Below the pieces are notes generated by a model that saw only the letters and a list, made by a program, of their open reading frames with translations, was not told the origin of the DNA and ran no database searches. From the NCBI RefSeq assembly GCF_036880985.1, contig NZ_JBAJNO010000002.1:284802-348801 (forward strand): 64,000 bases of DNA. Reading direction: 5' to 3'. The translations under genes were made by a program, and so were the position numbers. This stretch comes from Limibacter armeniacum. GTDB lineage: Bacteria > Bacteroidota > Bacteroidia > Cytophagales > Flammeovirgaceae. Of the stretch, positions 57,114-64,000 are shown piece by piece (the stretch's first letter is position 1; the number at the start of each line of letters is the position of its first letter).

Positions 57114-58568
57114 ATGATTAGCAGAAAACTGATGGGTCTGCTGGTGGTGGGTACGGCGTTGGCTATGTCCTCATGTGGCATGAAAGCCCAGAAACCTAAT
57201 GAGAATAAGGTATCTGTCAAGAAGACGTTGGTACATGATGTGGCAGCAACCCCACCTATGGGATGGAATTCCTTTGACGCCTATGATTGTAGAATCAATG
57301 AAGAGGAATTCAAGGCAACAGTGGACTTTATGGCAGATAACCTATTGGAATATGGTTGGAACTATGCCGTGGTGGACTATGTTTGGTTCAACCATGCACC
57401 CGGCAACTGGGATAACCCTGACAGGCGTTTCGGACATCCAGATGTAAGGCTGGATGAGAACGGAATTCCGATCGACAAGTTGGAAATGGATGAGTATGGC
57501 AGGTTGCTGCCGTCTGTAAAACGTTTCCCTTCAGCGGTGGAAGGAAAGGGGTTCAAGCAGTTAGCTGACTATGTACACGGCAGAGGCATGAAATTCGGCA
57601 TCCATATTATGAGAGGTATCTCGAGACAGGCATATTATGAAAATTTGCCAATCAAGGGAACCGAGTTTACGGCACAGGATATCTCTGAGCCTTGGGATAC
57701 TTGCCCTTGGCAGAATAATATGTTTGGTGTAGACCCAACCAAACCAGGCGCACAGGAGTACTATAACGCTCTTTTTGAGCTTTATGCTGAGTGGGGAGTG
57801 GATTTTATCAAGGCAGATGACATGATGGTACCACCTTATCATAAGGGTGAGATTGAGATGATGCGTAAGGCAATTGACAACAGTGGCAGACCGATGGTAC
57901 TGAGTCTTTCTTGTGGGGAAGCACCATTGTCTCAGGCAAGACATCTAGAAACCAATGCCAATATGTGGCGTATCTCTGCTGACTTCTGGGACAATTGGGA
58001 ATCGTTGGAACATAACTTTGAATTGCTTGAGGAGTGGTCTTCCTATATTCAGCCGCATCACTGGCCTGATGCAGACATGCTCCCGATTGGCAAATTGTCG
58101 CTCAACAACCGTCCTCATGGACCAGAAAGAATGTCGCAGTTTACGGAGGCTGAGCATTACACACTGTTGACACTTTGGAGCATTTCCCGCTCTCCACTGA
58201 TGATGGGTGGTGATCTGCTTTCTTCACCTGATTGGGTGATCAAGCTATTACAGAATCATGAGGTGTATAATGTGAACCAGAAAAGTGTGGATAACAGGCA
58301 GGTGTACCGCAAAAACGGACATGCCTGCTGGGTAGCAACTGATCCGGATACTGGTGACCGTTACGTGGCACTTTTTAACCTTAGGAATGAGGAAAGCCTC
58401 GTTACCTTTGAGACGGAATATGAATATATGAGAAAGAAATACAAGGTAAGGGACCTATGGGAAGGCAAGGAAGTTGGTACGGTTGAAAATGATTTTGCTG
58501 TGAAAATACCGTCGCATGGGGCAAAGCTATACAGGTTCAGCGCTGTAAATGACGTAGCCTCAAGGTAA
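57114..58568 (+). CDS. GH27-family lipoprotein glycosidase, candidate beta-L-arabinopyranosidase or alpha-galactosidase
   Basis: 484 residues with lipobox AMSSC (Cys near 21). Retaining glycoside hydrolase with the GH27 opening ATPPMGWNSFD. Nucleophile Asp235 is in FIKADDMM and acid/base Asp290 in RISADFWDNW, matching human alpha-galactosidase Asp170 and Asp231. The Asp-Asp pair of galactosidases (D-D-C-W) reads D-Y-V-W here (Asp88, Tyr89). The second Asp, which helps hold the 4- and 6-hydroxyls of galactose, is lost. GH27 includes a characterised beta-L-arabinopyranosidase, and beta-L-arabinopyranose is galactose without C6. With araBDA nearby I favour an arabinopyranosidase. A terminator follows. 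Confidence 0.88.
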   Translation: MISRKLMGLLVVGTALAMSSCGMKAQKPNENKVSVKKTLVHDVAATPPMGWNSFDAYDCRINEEEFKATVDFMADNLLEYGWNYAVVDYVWFNHAPGNWDNPDRRFGHPDVRLDENGIPIDKLEMDEYGRLLPSVKRFPSAVEGKGFKQLADYVHGRGMKFGIHIMRGISRQAYYENLPIKGTEFTAQDISEPWDTCPWQNNMFGVDPTKPGAQEYYNALFELYAEWGVDFIKADDMMVPPYHKGEIEMMRKAIDNSGRPMVLSLSCGEAPLSQARHLETNANMWRISADFWDNWESLEHNFELLEEWSSYIQPHHWPDADMLPIGKLSLNNRPHGPERMSQFTEAEHYTLLTLWSISRSPLMMGGDLLSSPDWVIKLLQNHEVYNVNQKSVDNRQVYRKNGHACWVATDPDTGDRYVALFNLRNEESLVTFETEYEYMRKKYKVRDLWEGKEVGTVENDFAVKIPSHGAKLYRFSAVNDVASR

Positions 58569-58592
58569 ATAAATGTTAAGCTAATAGTTATA

Positions 58593-58625
58593 GAAAGAGG
58601 GGCTGATGGTTCCTCTTTCTTTTTT
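58593..58625 (+). terminator. Rho-independent terminator after the GH27 gene
   Basis: GAAAGAGG and CCTCTTTC form a perfect 8-bp stem with an 11-nt loop, followed by six T. It may only partly separate GH27 from the GH43-like gene, which starts 22 bp later. Confidence 0.75.
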
Positions 58626-58646
58626 CACCTGATGATTAAATTTGAC

Positions 58647-59681
58647 ATGAAAAAACGACTGATTGTTTTCTGTTTATTGTTAATGATGATAGGCTTTGGC
58701 AGCTATGCACAGGAATATCCCATTCATATTGATAACCTAATTGTACATGACCCTTGTATTTTAGCTGATTCGCTAACCCATCAATATTATATATACGGTA
58801 ACTATTCACCCAAAAAAGAATGGCAATTGCCCAAATCTCCAAATGGAAGGGGAGGTGTACAGGCGTATGTCAGTAAGGATCTGGAGCATTGGTCAATACC
58901 GAAGATTGTCTTTGAGGTACCAGAAGACTTTTGGGCAGACAAGCTGGATTCGCCATGGGCGCCAGAAGTGCATTTTTACAAAGGGAAATATTACCTGTTT
59001 GTCACTTTCAATGATTGGGAAACGGTGATAGATGAAAGAAAGGGCAGACCAAAAATCACCAAAAGGGCTTCACAAATACTGGTAGCGGATACTCCTTTGG
59101 GACCGTTCAAGCCTTTTGATAACAAAGCCCATACACCGGAAGGAGAGATGACGTTGGATGCCACTTTTTGGGAAGAAGACGGCATACCTTGGATGGTGTA
59201 TTGCCACGAATGGGTACAGGAAAACGACGGGAAAATCAAGGCGATCCGATTGAAAGATGACCTATCAGCTACGGTCGGAGATCCGGTTACCCTTTTCTCG
59301 GCAGGGGAACTGGACTGGACACGTAAGTCGATTAACTACAAGGAAGTGCGTTTTCCGGGAGTGGTGACGGATGGGCCTTACCTGTACAGGACAAAGACAG
59401 GCAAACTGCTGCTTTTTTGGTCTAGTTGGGGGCAAAAGAAATATGCCCAGACCTATGCTTACTCCACTTCCGGAAAAATCACAGGACCTTGGAAGCATAT
59501 CAAGTCACCACTATTGGAGGATGACCGTGGGCACGGCATGGTTTTCAGGGATTTTGACGGAAGGCTGCTGCTGGTATTGCACCGTTACTTCAAGCAACCT
59601 GCAACAAGGGTTCAGATCTATGAACTCTATGACGAAGGCGATTTTATTGAAGTCGGTAGACAGCTATTGGGAACACTTTAA
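58647..59681 (+). CDS. GH43-like five-bladed propeller glycosidase
   Basis: 344 residues from the ATG at 58647, which directly precedes a typical signal peptide ending SYAQ; the ATG at 58632 adds five residues. Five-bladed propeller motifs fit clan GH-F: VHDPCILAD with candidate base Asp35, SPWAPEVHFYKGKYYLF, EMTLDATFWEEDGIPW, and GHGMVFRDFDGRLLLVLH. The usual E-G-P/E-A-P acid segment reads VTDGPYLY, so the general acid may be an Asp or lie elsewhere. Members cleave arabinofuranosides, xylosides or galactosides. Periplasmic exo-action on the sulfated polymer is inferred. It lies 27 bp before the next sulfatase. Confidence 0.8.
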   Translation: MKKRLIVFCLLLMMIGFGSYAQEYPIHIDNLIVHDPCILADSLTHQYYIYGNYSPKKEWQLPKSPNGRGGVQAYVSKDLEHWSIPKIVFEVPEDFWADKLDSPWAPEVHFYKGKYYLFVTFNDWETVIDERKGRPKITKRASQILVADTPLGPFKPFDNKAHTPEGEMTLDATFWEEDGIPWMVYCHEWVQENDGKIKAIRLKDDLSATVGDPVTLFSAGELDWTRKSINYKEVRFPGVVTDGPYLYRTKTGKLLLFWSSWGQKKYAQTYAYSTSGKITGPWKHIKSPLLEDDRGHGMVFRDFDGRLLLVLHRYFKQPATRVQIYELYDEGDFIEVGRQLLGTL

Positions 59682-59708
59682 ATTCAGAAAAATAAAAATA
59701 CTGGAATC

Positions 59709-61385
59709 ATGAAATCATTAACCATGACCCGACTTTTACTAGGCATTCTACTGCTGTTTTTGATGGCATGCACTACTAAAACGGTACAGCAGGAAGCTAG
59801 AGACAAACGCCCCAACATTGTGGTGATTATGGCAGATGATCTGGGCTATTCCGACTTAGGCTGTTTTGGAGGGGAAGTCAATACCCCCACACTGGATAGG
59901 TTGGCGAAGAATGGTATCCGGATGACACAGTTTTACAATACGGCAAGATGTTGCCCTACAAGAGCCTCATTCCTGACGGGACTTTATCCACATCAAGCAG
60001 GCATTGGAGCAATGACTGGTGACAAGGGACTGTCCGGTTACCGAGGGCATCTGACAGAGAATACCGTCACAATAGCGGAAGTGCTGAAAACTGCAGGTTA
60101 CCGTACGGGTATGGTCGGTAAATGGCACGTGTCACTGACCAAAGCCCAAAAAGGAGAGAAGCAATTAAAATGGCTGGCACATCAAAAGAATTTCGGGGAT
60201 TTTTCAGACAGGGCATCCTACCCGACAGGCAGAGGCTTTGAGAAATATTATGGCAATATCTGGGGTGTGGTAGATTACTTTGACCCGTTCAGTCTTGTAA
60301 ATGGCGAAGAGCCGGTAGAGAGTGTACCAGCTGACTATTACCATACAGTGGCAATTGGCGATTCGGCAGTGGCTTATGTGGATGAGTTTGCCAAGGATGA
60401 CAAGCCATTTTTCCTGTATGTGGCACATTGTGCCCCGCACTGGCCATTGCAGGCATTACCGGAAGATATTGAAAAGTACAAGGACACTTTTACAAAAGGT
60501 TGGGATGCTATCAGGGAAACCCGATACAAACGAATGGTGGACATGGGGCTGCTAAAAGAAAGTGAGTCGGTACTGTCTCCAAGGATGTTTAAGGAAAAAT
60601 GGAAAGATAATGCAGACACTGTTTGGGATGCACATGCAATGGCAGTACATGCAGCCATGATTGATAGGCTTGACCAAACCGTTGGCAATCTGGTGGCAAA
60701 ACTGGAGGAAACCGGAGAACTGGACAATACCATTATCCTGTTTTTCTCTGACAATGGCGCAAGCCCTGAGCAGCCTATCAGAGCGGGTTTTGACCGTGCC
60801 GGAGAAACAAGGGAAGGAGAGACCGTCGTATTCCCAAGAGATAAAAAATCGCTGCCGGGACCACAGACCGTTCATGCTGGAATAGGAAAGGAATGGGCTA
60901 ATGTGGCTAATACGCCTTATCGTTATTTTAAAGCCAAAGTATTTGAGGGTGGTATCCGTACCCCAATGATTGTACACTGGCCGAAAGGCATTCAGCAGAA
61001 AGGAAGTTTTGTCAGCAATCTGGGACATGTATCGGATCTGATGGCTACTTTCGTTGAATTGGCGCAGACCAATTACCCCGAGACTTTTGAAGGCAGAACT
61101 ATCACTCCAACCGTAGGTAAAAGTCTATTGCCTGCTATGCAGGGTGTTGGAAAGGTGAAACATGACCTGCTGTTTTGGGAGCATCTAGGTAACAAAGCAA
61201 TAAGGATAGGAGACTGGAAATTGGTGATGCTGAAAGAAACGGATAAGTGGGAGCTTTACAACCTTGCGGAAGACCAGACTGAATTGCAGGATTTGTCAGA
61301 TAAATATCCGGATAAGCTCAAAGAAATGGTAGCCTTGTGGGAACAGAAAGCAAATGCATATCAGGTATATCCTAACCCTCAGTAA
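59709..61385 (+). CDS. S1-family sulfatase lipoprotein, Pseudomonas arylsulfatase-like
   Basis: 558 residues with a lipobox at LLFLMAC (Cys21). Metal site IMADDLGYSDLGCFGG. Maturation motif C-C-P-T-R with Cys at 81 (ARCCPTRASFLTG). GKWHVS, FVAHCAPHWP-like (YVAHCAPHWPLQALP) and FFSDNGASPEQP are typical of the long arylsulfatase branch related to Pseudomonas AtsA. The longer length comes from an insert around 340-400. Last gene of the PUL; 32 bp further on begins the IS1595-type transposase on the opposite strand. Confidence 0.92.
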   Translation: MKSLTMTRLLLGILLLFLMACTTKTVQQEARDKRPNIVVIMADDLGYSDLGCFGGEVNTPTLDRLAKNGIRMTQFYNTARCCPTRASFLTGLYPHQAGIGAMTGDKGLSGYRGHLTENTVTIAEVLKTAGYRTGMVGKWHVSLTKAQKGEKQLKWLAHQKNFGDFSDRASYPTGRGFEKYYGNIWGVVDYFDPFSLVNGEEPVESVPADYYHTVAIGDSAVAYVDEFAKDDKPFFLYVAHCAPHWPLQALPEDIEKYKDTFTKGWDAIRETRYKRMVDMGLLKESESVLSPRMFKEKWKDNADTVWDAHAMAVHAAMIDRLDQTVGNLVAKLEETGELDNTIILFFSDNGASPEQPIRAGFDRAGETREGETVVFPRDKKSLPGPQTVHAGIGKEWANVANTPYRYFKAKVFEGGIRTPMIVHWPKGIQQKGSFVSNLGHVSDLMATFVELAQTNYPETFEGRTITPTVGKSLLPAMQGVGKVKHDLLFWEHLGNKAIRIGDWKLVMLKETDKWELYNLAEDQTELQDLSDKYPDKLKEMVALWEQKANAYQVYPNPQ

Positions 61386-61416
61386 GTAAGAGTAGTTTAT
61401 ATATAAAAGTGAATGG

Positions 61417-62349
61417 CTATCTGCTTTTTTGCAACAAAGTTTGATTATCAATGATTGCGACAAGTAGCCTGTCGAATAAATGTTCATTGAAATATCTTCT
61501 GTTGAACTTATAGCAGAATTCATCGAGATACTTCTGCATATGTTTCTCTGAAATCATGTGGTAGCTAGCCAGCAAATACCTTTTGGCATTGCTGATTGCT
61601 GTATGTACCCAAGGCAAGACTTTATATGGCTTACGTTCAAAAGTCTTTGTGTGCTCCTTTATGCATTCAGTAAGTCGATCAAAACAGGGAGCACTGTCGG
61701 TGGTGGCATGAACCTGACTACTGATATTTTCACGGACAACCTTTAGCACAGTGTCTGACGTGAGATCGTCAACCACCTGCATTTTCAGATACCCACAACT
61801 GCGGTGTTTCTTCCCTTTTTTCGGGCTTTCAATTGGCTCAGACTCGACCATGACCATTACTTTGGCTTGCCGCTGGCTGCCTTTCCCTCTTTTGACAGGC
61901 TCTTCCAGTCGGGGATCTCCTTTAGGAAGTACCTGCTTGAAGAAAGCGTCATCGAGTTCAATGGACTGCTCCAATTGGTAATGACTATCTCTTTTGCCCA
62001 TGGCTGCCCTGATTTTATGCATCATAGCCCAGACTGGCTCATAACGTTTCTGTCCCAGCTGACGCTGAACTTCCAAGGCTGAAAACGGCTTCTTGGTTGA
62101 GCTCATCAGGTGCAGGCAAAGAAACCAGGTCTGAAGCGGAAGCTTGCTGTTTTCAAGGACTGTCCCACTTTTAAGAGAAGTCCGGAACCGGCAGGATTTG
62201 CATTGCCACATTTCGATACTGGAGCACCAGTGATGGTTTTGACCACCACATTTCTTACAGGTAATTCCTTGCTTTTCGCGTAAACGGTGCATTTCCTTTT
62301 TACAGCTTTCCTCATCGGGAAAATGGGTGATGAATTCTATCAATTGCAT
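61417..62349 (-). mobile_element. IS1595-family transposase (ISXO2-like)
   Basis: 310 residues. An N-terminal zinc ribbon has two Cys pairs (CKKCGG; CKSCRF). The DDE-type catalytic core shows Asp in IELDDAFFKQV, Asp in TTDSAPCFDRL, and a late H-x-x-x-S-N-A-K segment with a Glu in HMQKYLDEFCYKFNRRYF. The frame is full-length, so it could be active. I could not identify clean terminal inverted repeats or a target-site duplication by eye. It sits at the right edge of the PUL and is convergent with the last sulfatase. Confidence 0.88.
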
Positions 62350-62398
62350 GGCTGTACTGTCTTTTTTTCAACAGTAAGATACCTGCTCAGATCGTAAG

Positions 62399-62548
62399 CT
62401 ATTTACGTCCTAATAATTTGGTTGTAATCATGCGGATACCCATTAAAGATAAAATGTGGGTATTGATCTGATTAGCTACAAGGTCAAAACGATTAACTAC
62501 TGAATCAACGTGACCTACTGCTGCATCAGAATGACCGACATAATAATA
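62399..62548 (-). pseudogene. Possible C-terminal fragment of an unidentified gene
   Basis: On the minus strand, an open stretch ends at a stop at 62399 and reads YYYVGHSDAAVGHVDSVV, then NRFDLVANQINTHILSLMG and ends TTKLLGRK. The composition looks coding, but there is no start. A hydrophobic run lies upstream in the same frame. Two 21-bp imperfect tandem units (62495-62515, 62516-62536; 15 of 21 identical) lie inside. It may be the tail of a gene cut by the adjacent insertion, or chance. Confidence 0.25.
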
Positions 62549-62625
62549 GAGAAGAAATAGAAAGTATATAAGATAGAAAGGCTTATGCTTTTTTATTGAG
62601 AATAAAAAAGAGGAGATATCCCCTC

Positions 62626-62823
62626 TTATTGATTGTCTGTATCTGGTTTGATCTTGCCAGCTTTTAAGTCTTTCTCAAACTTCTCTAGTAGAAATATCAA
62701 GAAATCACTTGCATTTGATTTAGTTCGTTTTGCTAATACATATTCAAATTGCATTTCAGCAAATTTTTTCTGAGCCTCTTTGGTAATGGAAATTGAGGTA
62801 GTTTGTTTTTTTTCTTTAGTCAT
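62626..62823 (-). CDS. Small charged protein, possible ribbon-helix-helix type
   Basis: 65 residues, lysine-rich and predicted mostly helical after a short N-terminal strand (KKQTTSISITKEAQKKFAEM). A strand followed by two helices fits a small ribbon-helix-helix DNA-binding or antitoxin-like protein, but I cannot name the family. Such genes are common on plasmids and integrative elements of Bacteroidota. No toxin-like partner is evident beside it. Confidence 0.5.
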   Translation of the reverse strand: MTKEKKQTTSISITKEAQKKFAEMQFEYVLAKRTKSNASDFLIFLLEKFEKDLKAGKIKPDTDNQ

Positions 62824-62960
62824 GATTCAATTTATTTAGAATCATTCTTTATTTGCTTTGACGTAAAGCTTTTTAGTTTAGAAAAATTGTCAAAAAGCAA
62901 AAAGCATGATACTTTTGATTATCCTTTAATATAAAGCAAAATTAAAGAATGTAATTAAAA

Positions 62961-63010
62961 AAGCCCACTTAAGGTGTTTCCATCGCCAAACAGATCACCT
63001 TAAAGGGCTT
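62961..63010. terminator. Long hairpin upstream of the winged-helix gene
   Basis: AAGCCCACTTAAGGTG (62961-62976) pairs with CACCTTAAAGGGCTT (62996-63010) with a single bulge or mismatch region and a 19-nt loop. On the minus strand the stem is followed by a T run, so it is a good leftward terminator. It could also be a leader hairpin for the gene at 63038. Nothing else is seen in 62824-62960, which is very AT-rich. Confidence 0.6.
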
Positions 63011-63037
63011 CAGTAAGAAACAAAATTAATTGAATCT

Positions 63038-63676
63038 ATGAGCGCAAACATACTTGAATTGCGTGCAAAAGTCAATGCGTCCGGTAAGTTGACCGGAAAT
63101 GCCAAGCGACTTTTTGCCTACCTGTCTGCTGTCCAGAAAGAAAAGACAGCCCTTCTCAATATGAATTTTACCAACAGCCAGCTGGCTGAAAAGTTGGTGA
63201 TTAGTATATCCACTGTACAGCGAGCCATCCGTGAGCTGGTTCGTTTTGGTGTACTTGCCATCGAAAACCCCAAAAGCTGGAGACGCAAGATCACCATCCG
63301 GGTAGGTGAGGTGATTGAGCAGCTGAAGCAGACGCTTTCTCCGCAAAAAGAAAAAAGCAATCCCAGTGACAATCCAGAGCAAATTTCTTCAGGTCTAGAG
63401 ACACTTTCAGAAGAGGAGATCATTCATAGCTCACCTGAGCTGGTTCCGGAACACTTGAGAAAAGCCAAGCTGGAGCAGGCTGTTCACTTGCTTTTCGATC
63501 GCTACCTCTCCCTAGTCAGTGCAGAAAAACCTTTCAAGGACGCTGTGCATAGCAAGCGATTTGTCAGCAAGGCAAAAGCCATGCTGCAAGAAAGGTGTAA
63601 GGGCAAACCTAACCTTATCAAGCAAGTGCTTTTACGTACCCTTAAGGCGGGTAGCCCTATCCTGCTTTTTAGCTAA
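63038..63676 (+). CDS. Winged helix-turn-helix protein of mobile-element type
   Basis: 212 residues. Residues about 18-90 form a winged helix-turn-helix: LTGNAKRLFAYLSAVQ, then FTNSQLAEKLVISISTVQRAIREL and a wing ending RKITIRV. It is like the HTH_36 domains found in plasmid replication or accessory proteins. The rest is a polar linker rich in Ser, Glu and Pro and a basic helical C-terminus. Possibly a regulator or replication accessory protein of an integrated element. The DNA is more GC-rich than the flanking AT-rich spacer. Confidence 0.6.
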   Translation: MSANILELRAKVNASGKLTGNAKRLFAYLSAVQKEKTALLNMNFTNSQLAEKLVISISTVQRAIRELVRFGVLAIENPKSWRRKITIRVGEVIEQLKQTLSPQKEKSNPSDNPEQISSGLETLSEEEIIHSSPELVPEHLRKAKLEQAVHLLFDRYLSLVSAEKPFKDAVHSKRFVSKAKAMLQERCKGKPNLIKQVLLRTLKAGSPILLFS

Positions 63677-63690
63677 TCTATTCTGGAAAA

Positions 63691-63757
63691 GAAAAGTTGA
63701 CTACCGCTCTTTGCCCTTTGGCAAGGAGGGATCGATACGCTATTGCCTCAACTTTTC
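63691..63757. repeat. Inverted repeat between the winged-helix gene and the membrane-protein gene
   Basis: GAAAAGTTGA (63691-63700) and TCAACTTTTC (63748-63757) are perfect 10-bp inverted arms enclosing 47 bp, within which TTTGCC and GGCAAG form a smaller hairpin. No T run follows. It could regulate the next gene. Confidence 0.4.
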
Positions 63758-63775
63758 ATAACACTGTTTAAACTG

Positions 63776-64000
63776 ATGCGAAATATTCTCAATCACCGCA
63801 TTTGTCAGCAGGCAGACCGCCTGCTGATGGATAAACCCTATATAGATACTTACAAGGAACTGTACATTGCAGGCCTTGTCGGCAGGTACCTATTCCCACT
63901 GGCCAGTATTGCCACAGGTTGCTACTTTCTGGCTGATGCCCTATCCTCCAGCCTGCCCTTCTGGCTTTCTTTATGTATGGCCATCAGTCTTGTCACGCTT
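63776..64000 (+). CDS. Membrane protein, 3' end beyond the window
   Basis: An ATG at 63776 opens 75 codons that run to the last base without a stop. The residues begin MRNILNHRICQQADRLLMDK, then a soluble stretch and two hydrophobic segments (LVGRYLFPLASIATGCYFL; LPFWLSLCMAISLVTL). Codon use and position suggest a real gene linked to the winged-helix gene. No family is recognised from the fragment. Confidence 0.55.
   Translation, partial: MRNILNHRICQQADRLLMDKPYIDTYKELYIAGLVGRYLFPLASIATGCYFLADALSSSLPFWLSLCMAISLVTL

Noticed and set aside
40342..61385. Carrageenan, agar or ulvan as substrate
   Set aside because: No GH16, GH82, GH86, GH117-type anhydrogalactosidase pathway, ulvan lyase or rhamnose catabolism is visible, while araBDA is complete.
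61386..62400. Terminal inverted repeats of the IS1595-type element
   Set aside because: GGCTATCTGC near 61413 and GGCTGTACTG near 62350 look alike but in direct, not inverted, orientation, so I do not define element ends.
1..64000. CRISPR arrays, tRNA or rRNA genes
   Set aside because: No regularly spaced repeats or tRNA/rRNA-like segments were noticed on either strand.

Overview
The window looks like the chromosome of a marine Bacteroidota, most likely a member of the Cytophagales. The evidence is three SusC/SusD pairs, a hybrid two-component sensor, type IX secretion sorting domains, TAnnTTTG-type promoter boxes and weak ribosome binding sites. Most of it is one large polysaccharide utilisation locus (PUL) rich in sulfatases. 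It is flanked on the left by housekeeping and peroxide-stress genes and on the right by mobile DNA.

Layout. 1-5.8 kb: a compact class I ribonucleotide reductase large subunit (nrdA), then oxyR divergent from hemH and katA. This is a coherent peroxide-defence block (sensor, heme synthesis, heme catalase). 6.2-18.1 kb: PUL part 1, with two tandem SusC/SusD pairs, a DUF1735-type surface lipoprotein and a small secreted beta-sandwich-like protein. 17.1-19.0 kb: a GC-rich patch with a long imperfect palindrome and a lone IS30-type helix-turn-helix protein. 19.0-24.8 kb (minus strand): a sulfatase and the hybrid two-component regulator. 25.2-38.3 kb: a third SusC/SusD pair, sulfatase, GH2 enzyme, sulfatase, sodium/sugar symporter, sulfatase. 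38.4-40.3 kb: a frameshifted NTF2-like pseudogene, a small hypothetical gene and an EEP-family hydrolase. 40.3-45.9 kb (minus): sulfatase plus araA, araD and araB, the whole L-arabinose to D-xylulose-5-phosphate pathway. 46.3-55.2 kb: a nucleoside-hydrolase-like secreted protein, two GH49-like beta-helix enzymes and a sulfatase. Three of these four proteins carry the same 231-residue FN3 plus beta-trefoil module followed by a type IX sorting tail. 55.6-61.4 kb: sulfatase, GH27 enzyme, GH43-like enzyme, sulfatase. 61.4-64 kb: an IS1595-type transposase, a small charged protein, a winged-helix protein and the start of a membrane protein, resembling the edge of a mobile region.

How it fits together (inference). 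Eight sulfatases combined with a complete ara pathway and no other monosaccharide pathway suggest that the substrate is a sulfated polymer containing L-arabinose. The GH27 enzyme has lost the second Asp of the pair that contacts galactose O4/O6, as expected for an enzyme acting on beta-L-arabinopyranose, which is alpha-galactose without C6. The two GH49-like proteins keep the exact D-x18-D-D catalytic spacing of GH49 and could be the endo-acting enzymes. A sulfated beta-L-arabinopyranan or arabinogalactan of green seaweeds (Codium type) is the best candidate. Sensing would be by the hybrid two-component protein, and a motif resembling TATTGTCCCATTTGTACC recurs about 203-215 bp upstream of several PUL start codons.
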